Part shown: positions 32,500-41,190 of the stretch, in pieces
Layout: every line of letters starts with the position of its first letter
Position numbering within the stretch: position 1 is the stretch's first letter
NCBI GenBank assembly: GCA_949841355.1
Contig: CATKZP010000019.1
Location: forward strand, 1 to 61,945
Direction of reading: 5' to 3'
Length of the DNA stretch: 61,945 nucleotides
Origin: an uncultured Oscillospiraceae bacterium
Lineage (GTDB): Bacteria > Bacillota > Clostridia > Oscillospirales > Oscillospiraceae
Translations under genes and position numbers: made by a program
The notes under the pieces: generated by a model
Told to the model about the DNA's origin: nothing
The model's input: only the letters and a program-made list of their open reading frames with translations
Databases searched by the model: none

Positions 32500-33195
32500 T
32501 CAGGAGCGGCCCCGCTGCTGGCGCTGGACCGCGAAAATGTTCTGGGTGATTTTCTCTTGATCGTCCTCGGTCAGCTCCAGGAACTGGCAGCCGTATTCAA
32601 ACCTGCCGTCCTCCTTCTCCACAATGCGCATCACCTGGCTGAAGATGGCGGACACCGGCCGGTCCTCCAGGAGCTTGACCTTCAACAAAAATTTGTCGCC
32701 GTGGTGGTACCGGCATTCGGAGCCGATGCTGGCCCCGCCCACGCTGATGTTCAGCAGCTTGCAGGGCTTTTCCCCCATCTCCAGGCCGCTGAACATGGTG
32801 GCGGTGGCGTCGAGATTGGTGGCGAGGCGGAAGAAGGCGCGGTCGTTTCCGGTTTTGCAGACCGTCAGCTCCTCAACCGACCAGGTGTTTTTGGGCGCGG
32901 GGGAGATGACGCCCTCCATATAGACGGCCTTGCGCTCCCGGTCGCTGTACCCGCGGATGCGGACCCGGAGGGGTTCGCTGTCCTCGGGGAGCTCCGTTTG
33001 GGAATACTGGTGGAGCTGGGCCTGACTGCCGTGAAGGCCCAGCAGCTTTGCCACGAACAGCAGCTGCCCCTCGAAGGTGGTCACCTCCACCCGCATGCCG
33101 GAATAGACCTCCAGCTCCTGTGGGTCGTCGGCCTGCGCGGGGGGCTGGGCGGGACGGTCCTTTGCGTGCTTGGAAAATAAACCGAATAATTTCAC
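32500..33195 (-). CDS. PilZ-domain c-di-GMP receptor (YcgR-like)
   Basis: A 231-aa protein with an N-terminal YcgR-type beta domain and a C-terminal PilZ domain: RAFFR is the RxxxR motif and NISVGGASIGS the (D/N)xSxxG motif, both needed to bind c-di-GMP. YcgR proteins slow the flagellar motor when bound. It follows the diguanylate cyclase gene by 34 bases on the same strand, so maker and receptor are co-expressed. Confidence 0.9.
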   Translation of the reverse strand: MKLFGLFSKHAKDRPAQPPAQADDPQELEVYSGMRVEVTTFEGQLLFVAKLLGLHGSQAQLHQYSQTELPEDSEPLRVRIRGYSDRERKAVYMEGVISPAPKNTWSVEELTVCKTGNDRAFFRLATNLDATATMFSGLEMGEKPCKLLNISVGGASIGSECRYHHGDKFLLKVKLLEDRPVSAIFSQVMRIVEKEDGRFEYGCQFLELTEDDQEKITQNIFAVQRQQRGRS

Positions 33196-33229
33196 AAATA
33201 TACCTCCAGGTTGAGATGACGGCCGGGCG

Positions 33230-34147
33230 TTATGCCTCCCGCAGCTGCCTCATCTGCTCGTCGGTCCAGACGACCCGGTTGCGCCCGTGCTTTTTCGCGT
33301 CGTAGAGCATGGTGTCCGCAATTTTCAAATAAAATGCATAGGAGCTGTTGGCCGGCGGGACGACGGTGACGCCGCCGACGCTGACCGTCACCCACGGGGA
33401 GACGGACGGGTCGTGGGGGATGTGGAGGTCCTCCACCGCCTGGCGGATCTTTTTCAGGTGGCCGAATATATTTTCCGCCCGGTCGCCCATGGACAGGGCC
33501 ACAAATTCCTCCCCGCCGTAGCGGGCCACAAAATCCGTGCTGCGGTGCAGGTGGGAGGATATGGTTTTGGCCACGGCGGCGATCACCTTGTCCCCGGCGG
33601 GGTGGCCGAAGGTGTCGTTATACACCTTGAAGTGGTCGATGTCGAACATGCAGATGGACAGGGGGACCTGAAGCCGGACGGCTTCGCGCCATTTGGTGGC
33701 GCTGTGCCGGTCGTACCTGCGCCGGTTGGCGATGCCGGTGAGCTGGTCGGTCATGGACTGCTGCTCCACCTGCCGGCGGTAATTGTAGAGCTTGATGTGG
33801 GTATTGACCCGCGCCTTCACGATCAAGGGGCTGAAGGGCTTGGCGATATAGTCCACCGCCCCCAGGACCAGTCCGCGCTGCTCGTTGGCCACGTCGGACA
33901 GGCTGGTGATCAAAATGACCGGGACGCTCTGGGTGATGATCTCCTCCTGCAATTTTTTCAGCAGGGTGAAGCCGTCCATTCCGGGCATCACCACGTCCAG
34001 CAGGATCAGGGAAAAGTTTTCGCCGCTGGCACGGCGCAGCCCGTCCTCCGCGGTCTGTGCCACGGCGACATCGTATTCGTCGTCCAAAATGGCTTTGAGC
34101 TGGGCGGCCTGGACAGCGCTGTCGTCAACAATCAAAATTTTTTCCAT
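33230..34147 (-). CDS. Diguanylate cyclase with receiver domain
   Basis: A 305-aa protein: receiver (ILIVDDSAVQ, LILLDVVMPGMDGFTLL, VDYIAKPFSP) and GGDEF domain with the active motif RYGGEEF. RSTD sits five residues before GGEEF, the canonical inhibitory site, so product feedback is expected. It makes c-di-GMP, probably on phosphorylation by a kinase such as the hybrid kinase of the convergent operon. Start 34147 follows AGGAG. Confidence 0.93.
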   Translation of the reverse strand: MEKILIVDDSAVQAAQLKAILDDEYDVAVAQTAEDGLRRASGENFSLILLDVVMPGMDGFTLLKKLQEEIITQSVPVILITSLSDVANEQRGLVLGAVDYIAKPFSPLIVKARVNTHIKLYNYRRQVEQQSMTDQLTGIANRRRYDRHSATKWREAVRLQVPLSICMFDIDHFKVYNDTFGHPAGDKVIAAVAKTISSHLHRSTDFVARYGGEEFVALSMGDRAENIFGHLKKIRQAVEDLHIPHDPSVSPWVTVSVGGVTVVPPANSSYAFYLKIADTMLYDAKKHGRNRVVWTDEQMRQLREA

Positions 34148-34545
34148 TTGTGACACTCTCCTCATCGGGATAGCTCAAGCCGGCGGACAGACGGAACACG
34201 ATCTGCCTCTGCGGTTCCGGCCAGCGAACGATTCTCCCAAATTTGCTAAGGGTCTTTTAAAAATTCGATAACAAACGCAAAAGGGTGGTTAAAACGATGA
34301 TTTAGTCGGTATTTCCGCCGGTTTGCGGAGCTTGAACGAAGAAATATCGCGGGGCTGGGCAGACTTCTGCGCAAGGCCCCTAATCCATTTATATGTGCCG
34401 GACACAAAACGGGCCGCAGGGGCGTAAAATAGAAGAATAGCGCGGCAGAAGTAAACGTTTATTTGCAGTTGAGGCCAAACGCATCACCAATTGCATCAAA
34501 TTGCCCGCGCCAAACGTGCGGCGCCACGAGGCGCGGGCCTCTTTT
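34148..34545. other. Intergenic region without a gene
   Basis: About 400 bases, locally AT-rich (34240-34300). On the plus strand CCCGCGCC (34504-34511) and GGCGCGGG (34530-34537) can pair, followed by CCTCTTTTT, a terminator-like structure at the 3' side of the TetR gene but pointing the other way, so a small plus-strand RNA is possible. I found no convincing promoter or frame. Confidence 0.4.
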
Positions 34546-35163
34546 TCACGCCCTTGTTTCAGCGGACTCCAGCCGCAGGCAGCCGCTCAAGCCCAGCGTC
34601 AGGAATTCAAATACGGTGTCCTCCGTCTCCTGCGTGTTGGGCAGCAGCCCCTCCACCACATACTTGGCGTACATCACCGTGCCGGTGAGCACGTGGAGCC
34701 ACAGCAGGTCCTGATTGACCCGGCGCAGGCTGGGAAAGGTGTGCATGAAGGCGCGGACCATATGCGCGAAGGAGGCGAAATAGCTGAAATCCCGGGACTT
34801 ATCGTACTTGGGGAAGGCGGCGCTGTCCCGGAAGCGGTGGTAGAACACCGTCTCGTCCGGGTGGGTGACCCAGAAGCGGAAATAGGGCAGCCAAAGGCTC
34901 CTCACCGCCTCCATGGGATCGGTGAGCATGGTGAGGGGGTCGAACTTCAGATGATCGAAGATGGCTGCGGCCTGCCGGTCCACATAGTTAAAGCATTCCG
35001 CAAGCAGCTGCTCCTTGCTGTCGAAGTGGCGGTACAGCGCGCCGGGGGAGATCCCGGCCAGCTCGCTGACGTTTTGAATGCGCACGCCCTCCAGGCCATA
35101 TTGCCGCACGGCCTTCATCGTGGCGTTTATGATCCGCATTTTGGTGTCATCCAAACCATCCAC
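34546..35163 (-). CDS. TetR-family regulator
   Basis: About 205 aa with an N-terminal helix-turn-helix (IINATMKAVRQYGLEGVRIQ, ISPGALYRHFDSKEQLL) and an all-helical ligand domain with many aromatic residues. The start is uncertain: GTG 35163 is close to GGGGAGGGAA, and a TTG nine bases later or ATG 35139 are alternatives. It is divergent from the barnase operon, 170 bases away, and may regulate it or itself. Ligand unknown. Confidence 0.85.
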   Translation of the reverse strand: MDGLDDTKMRIINATMKAVRQYGLEGVRIQNVSELAGISPGALYRHFDSKEQLLAECFNYVDRQAAAIFDHLKFDPLTMLTDPMEAVRSLWLPYFRFWVTHPDETVFYHRFRDSAAFPKYDKSRDFSYFASFAHMVRAFMHTFPSLRRVNQDLLWLHVLTGTVMYAKYVVEGLLPNTQETEDTVFEFLTLGLSGCLRLESAETRA

Positions 35164-35275
35164 TTCCCTCCCCAAAGCCCGCCGCATCCGGCACGGCTCT
35201 GAGCCTGTATTATACACCGTTTTTCCGGCGCTGACAATACCGATTTTTCGCCTCCGGCGGAAAGATGAACGCCGC

Positions 35276-35304
35276 TTGACAAGGGGCGCGCCATGGCATA
35301 AGAT
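35276..35304 (+). promoter_or_regulatory. Promoter of the barnase-barstar operon
   Basis: TTGACA, 17-bp spacer, TAAGAT. The start point near 35311 places the AGGAG at 35305 outside the transcript. Confidence 0.65.
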
Positions 35305-35336
35305 AGGAGCATCTTTGCGAAATGTGGGTGATTGAG

Positions 35337-35930
35337 ATGATAAAACGTGTTTGGGCGTTTCTGCTGGCCCTGGCGCTGGCGCTGGGGCTGTCCGCCTGCG
35401 GCGGCCCGGCGGCGCAGCCCACCCTTTCCACCCCCAGCGCGCCGGCGGTCCAGGAGCCCTCCGGCGCGCCGGAGACGTCCCCAGCCGAGACCCAGCAGCC
35501 TGCTGACCCCGCCCCAGAGGCGTCGGAGGAGGCGTCCTCCGCTCCCAGCCAGGAACCCCCGGAGGAGTCCGCTCCCACCGTGGCGGAGGACGGCTGGTAC
35601 AGCTCCAAGGAGGAGGTGGCGCTGTATATCCACCTCTACGGCCATCTGCCGGACAACTACCTCACCAAGAAGGAGGCCCAGGACCTGGGCTGGACCGGCG
35701 GCAGCGTGGAGCGCTACGCGGGCGAGGGGACGGCCATCGGCGGCAGCCGCTTCGGCAACTACGAGGGCCTGCTGCCCGAGGCCAAGGGCCGGGTCTACAC
35801 CGAGTGCGACATCGACACCGTGGGCGCCTCCTCCCGGGGGGCGAAGCGGGTGGTGTTCTCCAACGACGGGCTGGTGTATTACACCGGGGACCACTACGAG
35901 AGCTTTGAGCTGCTCTACGGAGAGCCGTGA
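35337..35930 (+). CDS. Barnase-family guanyl-specific ribonuclease, lipoprotein form
   Basis: A 197-aa protein: signal peptide with lipobox GLSAC, a Pro/Ser/Glu/Gln linker of about 60 residues, then a barnase domain. LPDNYLTKKEAQDLGW, IGGSRFGNYEGLLP and TGDHYESFELLYG match barnase closely; the catalytic Glu (YTECDID), both Arg (SRGAKRV) and His (GDHY) are present. It would be an active RNase held outside the membrane, for nutrition or as a weapon. ATG 35337 is favoured by the promoter position; 35322 is possible. Barstar follows after 2 bases. Confidence 0.9.
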   Translation: MIKRVWAFLLALALALGLSACGGPAAQPTLSTPSAPAVQEPSGAPETSPAETQQPADPAPEASEEASSAPSQEPPEESAPTVAEDGWYSSKEEVALYIHLYGHLPDNYLTKKEAQDLGWTGGSVERYAGEGTAIGGSRFGNYEGLLPEAKGRVYTECDIDTVGASSRGAKRVVFSNDGLVYYTGDHYESFELLYGEP

Positions 35931-35932
35931 CC

Positions 35933-36214
35933 ATGGAGACGGTGAAATTGGACGGCGCCCGGCTGTGCCGCCGGGAGGAGGCCATGGAGCTGCTGGGCGG
36001 GGCGCTGGCCCTGCCGGAGTGGTGGGGGCGCAACCTGGACGCCCTCCACGACTGCCTGACGGACCTGGGCCGGCCGGTGCGGCTGGAGCTCTCTGGCCGC
36101 GGGGCCATGGAGGGGACGGGCTTTGGCCGGCTGCTGCTGCGGGCGATGGAGGACGCGGCGGCGGAAAATCCCCGGTTAGAATTGGCATTGGAGCAGGAAG
36201 AAGGCTCCCGCTGA
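35933..36214 (+). CDS. Barstar-family ribonuclease inhibitor
   Basis: A 93-aa barstar: WWGRNLDALHDCLTDL is the inhibitory helix with the two key Asp residues. It stays in the cytoplasm and protects against barnase that fails to be exported. The ATG at 35933 follows GGAGAG; a GTG at 35927 overlaps the barnase stop but is too close to it. Confidence 0.92.
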   Translation: METVKLDGARLCRREEAMELLGGALALPEWWGRNLDALHDCLTDLGRPVRLELSGRGAMEGTGFGRLLLRAMEDAAAENPRLELALEQEEGSR

Positions 36215-36232
36215 GGCGGGAGCCTTCTTTTT
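36199..36232. terminator. Terminator shared by barstar and araR
   Basis: AGAAGGCTCCCGC-TGAG-GCGGGAGCCTTCT then TTTTT on the plus strand; it overlaps the barstar stop and the 3' side of the convergent araR. Confidence 0.85.
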
Positions 36233-36234
36233 GT

Positions 36235-37299
36235 CTAACCGCTCTCCTTCTGCATGAGCCGCCAGGAGACCAGCTGGGAGGAGCAGGCTTTGCCGTCGAT
36301 CCGCTCCAGCAGCAGCTGGGCGGCCAGCTCCCCCATTTTGTGGGCCTCATGGGCCAGGGAGGTGATGCGGACAGGGCAGAGGTCGCTGTAATAGCTGTTG
36401 TCGATGCTCACCACGGCGATGTCGCCGGGCACCTTCCGGCCGGCGCGGAGCAGGTGCCGGATCAGCCGGTCAGCGATCTCGTCGTTATAGCAGACCACCG
36501 CCGTGCAGTCCCGCAGGTAAAAGTGGAGGAAGTGCTCCAGCATTTCCGTGTGGCCGTAGTCCAGCAGGAAGCGGCGCTCCTCGGTGGTGTACCAATAGGT
36601 CCGGTCGTCCTGGATGCTCAGCCCGGCGTCCCGCATGGCGGCCAGAAAGCCGGCGTAGCGCTGGTGGCCCTGGATGTCGTCGCTTTTGAAAATGCCGGCG
36701 ATTTTGGTATGGCCCTTTGCCAGCAGGTGCCGGACCAGCAGGTACCCGCCGCCGAAGTTATCGTCGGAGACGCACACCGCGTCCTTCAGCTCCCGATAGC
36801 ATCCGTGGAGGAAGATCACCGGGATGCCCGCCCGGTCCAGCCGCTCGTAGCAGTCCAGGTTGGGGGTGGGGAGAGCGGTTTTGGCGCCCTCCACAATCAG
36901 TCCGTCCACGTTCTGCCGCAGCAGGTTTTGGAGGATGTCGCGCTCCAGCGCGGGCCGGTTCTGGGTGGCGTAGAGCAGGGCGGAGTAATTGCGCCGGGTC
37001 AAAATGTTCTGGATATCCTGGAGGATGGAGGGGAAAATGTAATTGTCGATGTAGGAGGTGACGATGGCCACCCGGCTGCTGCCGCCCGTCCGGGCGCCGC
37101 TCAGCACCCAGGAGCCGCTGCCCTGCCGCTTTTCGATGAAGCCCAGGCTCACCAGGTGGTCCAGGGCCTGACGCACGGTCTGACGGCTGACCCGGTGGGC
37201 CTGGGCGAGCTCCTTTTCGGTGGGCAGCTTGTCGGGAAAGCTGCCCATAGAGATCTCGGCCTGGAGCGCGGCGGCCAGCTGAAGATATTTGAACGCCAT
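36235..37299 (-). CDS. araR: AraR-type repressor (GntR DNA-binding, LacI-type ligand domain)
   Basis: A 354-aa regulator: N-terminal GntR winged helix (LPTEKELAQAHRVSRQTVRQ) and a LacI/GalR-type sugar domain (VAIVTSYIDNYIFPSILQ, GLIVEGAKTA, GYLLVRHLLAKGH). This hybrid is the arrangement of AraR, which releases DNA on binding L-arabinose. It is divergent from the membrane hydrolase and araA genes. ATG 37299 follows GGAGG. Confidence 0.9.
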   Translation of the reverse strand: MAFKYLQLAAALQAEISMGSFPDKLPTEKELAQAHRVSRQTVRQALDHLVSLGFIEKRQGSGSWVLSGARTGGSSRVAIVTSYIDNYIFPSILQDIQNILTRRNYSALLYATQNRPALERDILQNLLRQNVDGLIVEGAKTALPTPNLDCYERLDRAGIPVIFLHGCYRELKDAVCVSDDNFGGGYLLVRHLLAKGHTKIAGIFKSDDIQGHQRYAGFLAAMRDAGLSIQDDRTYWYTTEERRFLLDYGHTEMLEHFLHFYLRDCTAVVCYNDEIADRLIRHLLRAGRKVPGDIAVVSIDNSYYSDLCPVRITSLAHEAHKMGELAAQLLLERIDGKACSSQLVSWRLMQKESG

Positions 37300-37705
37300 A
37301 GGAATTCCTCCCGTCTGTGCCGCGAGATTTACGGACAAATTGATGTGCAGCCGCCCGATAAAACCAGGACAAATTGAAAATCACGGGTGGACTGCAACAA
37401 AATAACAAAAAGTATTATAGAAAAATTATACATAATAATGTGGAAAAAGTCAATATTTTTTCAGATAAGAAGTAAGTTGTATTTATCTTGTGGAAATTTC
37501 AACAAATTTGTACTGTATAAAATGTAAAATACGCGCATTTCAAAGATAAATCGCTTGCGGGACATCCCAATTGCTGGTAATGTGATGACATCAGATACCA
37601 GAGAGAGGGGGGCACGTGAACACCGCGGGCAAACCGTGTTTGATACGATTGTGTCCCGCCTGAAGCAGACGGTCCGGCCGTGAAATAGAGAAAGGAAGGT
37701 TTGTT
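37300..37705. promoter_or_regulatory. AT-rich divergent regulatory region of the ara locus
   Basis: About 400 bases without a gene, much more AT-rich than its surroundings. Candidate AraR sites: GGACAAATTG twice (37334 and 37368) and AATTTGTACTGTATAAAAT (about 37505-37523), which resembles the ATTTGTAC half of Bacillus AraR boxes. I could not fix a single promoter with confidence. Confidence 0.4.
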
Positions 37706-39568
37706 ATGTCCAAAAGCAAGAAACGGAGTTTTATCGCGCTGCTTGTGTGCGTGGCGATGTGCCTTGTCAGTATGATTGGCACACAAGTCATGCTGACGGA
37801 TCACGGAAAGTTTGAGCTCAACGATTTGAAGATATCCATTGCCAGCGGCGATATCGTGCGCTTTTTGGAATATCGCCCTGTAAATGCTTCTGCCGACAAT
37901 CCGGTACCGGCGGTCATCTACAGCCCGGGAAATGACAGCACGGCGGAGAGCGTAAGACTGTGCTCCGCGGAGCTTGTGCGCAGAGGGTTTGCGGTGTATG
38001 TGCTGGACCTTCTTTCAGGTGGGCATTCCTCTGAATCCACCGGCGCATCGCCTACCTTCGGCTTTTATGAGCTGATCGACTATGTTTATTACAACCTGCC
38101 CTATATCGACAGCAGCCGCATCGGGATCGCCGGCTATTCCAAAGGAGGCGGCAATGTGGTCCGGGTGATGACCGAATATGGTGATCAGCAGCGGGAGCAT
38201 CCGGATACCTACGAGAAAAAGGTGGCGGCCGCATTGATTCTGGCGCCCCCCTATTCCCCGCTGGATGCCCTGGCGACGGACATCAATTTGGGCTTTGGCG
38301 CGGGTCTGTATGATCCCTACTCCCGTTTGGGCTTCAAGCCTGTGGAGGGGTACTGGCCGGGCGATCTGAGCGTGAAGCGGGAGATGAAAGAGGTCGTCAA
38401 CCTGGGAGTGCCCGGAACCTTCTCGGAGGCGGATCTGGACGATCCCAGCGTCAAGGTTGAGATTGGCCATGTTTACGGGAGCTTTGCGGAAAACAATGGC
38501 CGGGTTATATACAATCCCGCCGACTCCACCCACGGTTCCGGCATGGTCAGCAGCGCGTTCATCCGGGATACGGTGAGCTTCTTCTCCCAGACTCTGGGCG
38601 CGCCGAACGCCATTGATCCGTCTAATCAGACCTATCTGTCCTTGATGCTGCTCTCAGCCCTCGGGCTGCTGGCGATTTTGGGCCTTACCGTGCCGCTGGC
38701 GGTGCTGCTGCTGGACGTGCCCGTGTTCTCCGCCCTGAACCAGCCTGCGCAGGAGCCGGTGTCCGGCCTGAAAACGCGCAAGGATTGGGCGATCTTCCTC
38801 ATCGCATCCTTGATCGGAGGCTTTGTGCCGCCTATTATGGCGCCAATCATCATTCAGCAGACCAGCAAGATATTCTCGCTTACCGGCCAGGGCAATACCG
38901 GCAAGGTTTTTGTGTACGGCGTGGCCAACAACGTGGTGGTCTGGATGTTGTTCAGCGGGCTGTTCCTGCTCACGATGTTCTTCCTGTTTTACAACCTGAT
39001 CCACAAGAAGAATGGAGCGAAGCTCTCGGACTATAACCTGAAGATCAGCTTGACGAATGTTGGGCGGACGGTGCTTCTGGCAATGTGCGTTGTGCTCCTC
39101 TGCCGCAGTGTGGTGTGGTTTGCGGACTATTTCTTCAAGGTGGACTTCCGCCTGGTAGACCTGTCCATGGCGATGATGAAGTGGTCGCATCTGAAAGTGT
39201 CCCTGTGCTATGCGCCGTTCTTTATCCTGTACTGGTGCATCAATTCGCTGATTATGAACGGCTGCAACCGCTTTAAAGATATGCCGGAGCGCGTGAATCT
39301 TTTGATCTGTGTGCTGTGCAATGTGCTGGGCACCGTCATCGTGGTTATCGTATATTACACCAATCTGGCCCGGACCGGAGTGGGCTTCGGCAGCTTCTCC
39401 AACTGGAAAGCCTATATGATGCTGTCCTACATGATCCTGTCCGCGACAGCCGGCACGATCATCAACCGGAAGATCTACAACGCCACCAGTAACCTTTATC
39501 TGGGACCGGTGATCTTCGGTACACTGAACGCCATCATCAACACAGCGGTGTATACTCTGCCGGCCTGA
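37706..39568 (+). CDS. Membrane protein with extracytoplasmic alpha/beta-hydrolase domain
   Basis: A 620-aa protein. One N-terminal membrane helix is followed by an alpha/beta hydrolase (about 45-300) with the nucleophile elbow IAGYSKGGGN and a late histidine in STHGSGM; the second half holds about eight membrane helices. GC content and codon use are lower than in neighbours. The hydrolase might remove esters (acetyl or feruloyl) from arabinose-containing oligosaccharides, judging only from its place between araR and araA. AAGGAAGG precedes the ATG. I know no named family with this fusion. Confidence 0.75.
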   Translation: MSKSKKRSFIALLVCVAMCLVSMIGTQVMLTDHGKFELNDLKISIASGDIVRFLEYRPVNASADNPVPAVIYSPGNDSTAESVRLCSAELVRRGFAVYVLDLLSGGHSSESTGASPTFGFYELIDYVYYNLPYIDSSRIGIAGYSKGGGNVVRVMTEYGDQQREHPDTYEKKVAAALILAPPYSPLDALATDINLGFGAGLYDPYSRLGFKPVEGYWPGDLSVKREMKEVVNLGVPGTFSEADLDDPSVKVEIGHVYGSFAENNGRVIYNPADSTHGSGMVSSAFIRDTVSFFSQTLGAPNAIDPSNQTYLSLMLLSALGLLAILGLTVPLAVLLLDVPVFSALNQPAQEPVSGLKTRKDWAIFLIASLIGGFVPPIMAPIIIQQTSKIFSLTGQGNTGKVFVYGVANNVVVWMLFSGLFLLTMFFLFYNLIHKKNGAKLSDYNLKISLTNVGRTVLLAMCVVLLCRSVVWFADYFFKVDFRLVDLSMAMMKWSHLKVSLCYAPFFILYWCINSLIMNGCNRFKDMPERVNLLICVLCNVLGTVIVVIVYYTNLARTGVGFGSFSNWKAYMMLSYMILSATAGTIINRKIYNATSNLYLGPVIFGTLNAIINTAVYTLPA

Positions 39569-39584
39569 TATAAGCTGCTGTTAC

Positions 39585-39617
39585 GGGCCGCTCCTTAACG
39601 GGTTTGAGGGGCGGCCC
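39585..39617 (+). terminator. Hairpin between the membrane hydrolase and araA
   Basis: GGGCCGCTCC pairs with GGGGCGGCCC through one G-T pair. No T run, so termination is uncertain. Confidence 0.4.
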
Positions 39618-39713
39618 GCCCATTGGTGTTGCAAGCCCAAAGGCGGAGATCTGGCCTGACGCGCAGCGCAGGGCTATAGATGGCCGCAGGTCAAAAAATT
39701 AGGAGCGGGTATC

Positions 39714-41180
39714 ATGGAAAATTATGAATTTTGGTTTGTGGTGGGCAGCCAGTCCCTGTACGGCCCGGAGGTGCTGGAGACGGTGGAGCGCCGGGCCAGG
39801 GAGATGGCGGCGGAGCTGGCCCAGGCGCTGCCCTTTCCCCTGGTATACAAGGTCACGGCGAAAACAAACGGGGAGATCAGCGCCCTGGTGCGGGAGGCCA
39901 ACTACCAGGAGCGGTGCGCCGGCATTGTCGCCTGGTGCCACACCTTTTCCCCCAGCAAGATGTGGATTAACGGCCTGGCGGGGCTGCAAAAGCCGTACTG
40001 CCACCTGGCCACCCAGTATAACCGGGAGATCCCCAACGACGAGATTGACATGGACTTCATGAATCTCAATCAGGCCGCCCACGGCGACCGGGAGCACGGC
40101 TTTCTCGCCGCCCGGCTGCGCATGCCCCGAAAGGTCATCGCGGGCCACTGGCAGGACCGGAGCGTCCGGGACCGGCTGGGCCGCTGGATGCGCACAGCGG
40201 TGGGCGCCGCTGTGTCCCGGGGCATGAAGGTGATGCGCTTTGGCGACAACATGCGGGAGGTGGCCGTCACCGAGGGGGACAAGGTGGAGGCCCAGATCAA
40301 GCTGGGCTGGCAGGTGAACACCTGGGCGGTGGGCGACCTGGTGAGGGAGATGGACGCCGTTACCGAAGCGGACACCGGCGCGCTCATGGCGCAGTACCAG
40401 AGCCGGTACGACATGGCCACGGACAAGCTGGACCACGTGCGCTATCAGGCCCGGGAGGAAATCGCCATCCGGCGTATGCTGGAGCGGGAGGGCTGCCGGG
40501 CCTTCACCAACACCTTCCAGGATCTGTACGGCATGGAGCAGCTGCCCGGCCTGGCCACCCAGAGCCTGATGGCCCAGGGCTACGGCTACGGCGGCGAGGG
40601 GGACTGGAAGGCAGCCGCCATGACCGCCGTCATGAAGGCCATGGGGGAGGGCGGAAACGGCGCGTCCGGCTTCATGGAGGACTATACATACCATCTGGCG
40701 CAGGGCGGGGAGTACAGCCTGGGGGCCCATATGCTGGAGGTCTGTCCCTCCCTGGCGCAGGGCAGGCCCCGGATCGAGACCCACCCCTTGGGCATCGGCA
40801 TGAACGAAAAGGACCCGGCGCGGCTGGTGTTCGAGGGGAGGGCGGGGGACGCGGTGGTGGCCAGCCTCATCGACATGGGGGGCCGCCTGCGGCTGATCTG
40901 CCAGGACATCCACTGCGTCAAGCCCATTCTGCCCATGCCCAACCTGCCGGTGGCCCGGGTGATGTGGCGGCCGGAACCCTCCCTGACCGCCGGAGTGGAG
41001 TGCTGGATTACCGCGGGCGGGGCGCACCACACGGTGCTGTCCTACGACGTGGACGGGGAGATGCTGCGGGACTGGGCGCGCATCATGGACATTGAGTTTG
41101 TCCATATCACCAGGGACACCACGGTGGAGGGGCTGGAGCGGGAGCTGTTCTGGAACGATCTGGCCTGGAAACTGAAATGA
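39714..41180 (+). CDS. araA: L-arabinose isomerase
   Basis: A 488-aa enzyme starting YEFWFVVGSQSLYGPE, converting L-arabinose to L-ribulose. Conserved blocks include CHTFSPSKMWINGL, LNQAAHGDREHGF and FMEDYTYHL, with the metal ligands in the latter and in MLEVCP, RIETHPLGIG and VHITRDT. Length is normal for AraA. AGGAG precedes the ATG. It heads araA, kinase, araD, with gaps of 10 and 0 bases. Confidence 0.97.
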   Translation: MENYEFWFVVGSQSLYGPEVLETVERRAREMAAELAQALPFPLVYKVTAKTNGEISALVREANYQERCAGIVAWCHTFSPSKMWINGLAGLQKPYCHLATQYNREIPNDEIDMDFMNLNQAAHGDREHGFLAARLRMPRKVIAGHWQDRSVRDRLGRWMRTAVGAAVSRGMKVMRFGDNMREVAVTEGDKVEAQIKLGWQVNTWAVGDLVREMDAVTEADTGALMAQYQSRYDMATDKLDHVRYQAREEIAIRRMLEREGCRAFTNTFQDLYGMEQLPGLATQSLMAQGYGYGGEGDWKAAAMTAVMKAMGEGGNGASGFMEDYTYHLAQGGEYSLGAHMLEVCPSLAQGRPRIETHPLGIGMNEKDPARLVFEGRAGDAVVASLIDMGGRLRLICQDIHCVKPILPMPNLPVARVMWRPEPSLTAGVECWITAGGAHHTVLSYDVDGEMLRDWARIMDIEFVHITRDTTVEGLERELFWNDLAWKLK

Positions 41181-41190
41181 GGTCCCGGGT

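Noticed and set aside
37499..37804. A 101-codon minus-strand frame across the araR-hydrolase intergenic region
   Set aside because: No ribosome binding site, no recognisable motif, and it overlaps the start of a clear gene on the other strand.
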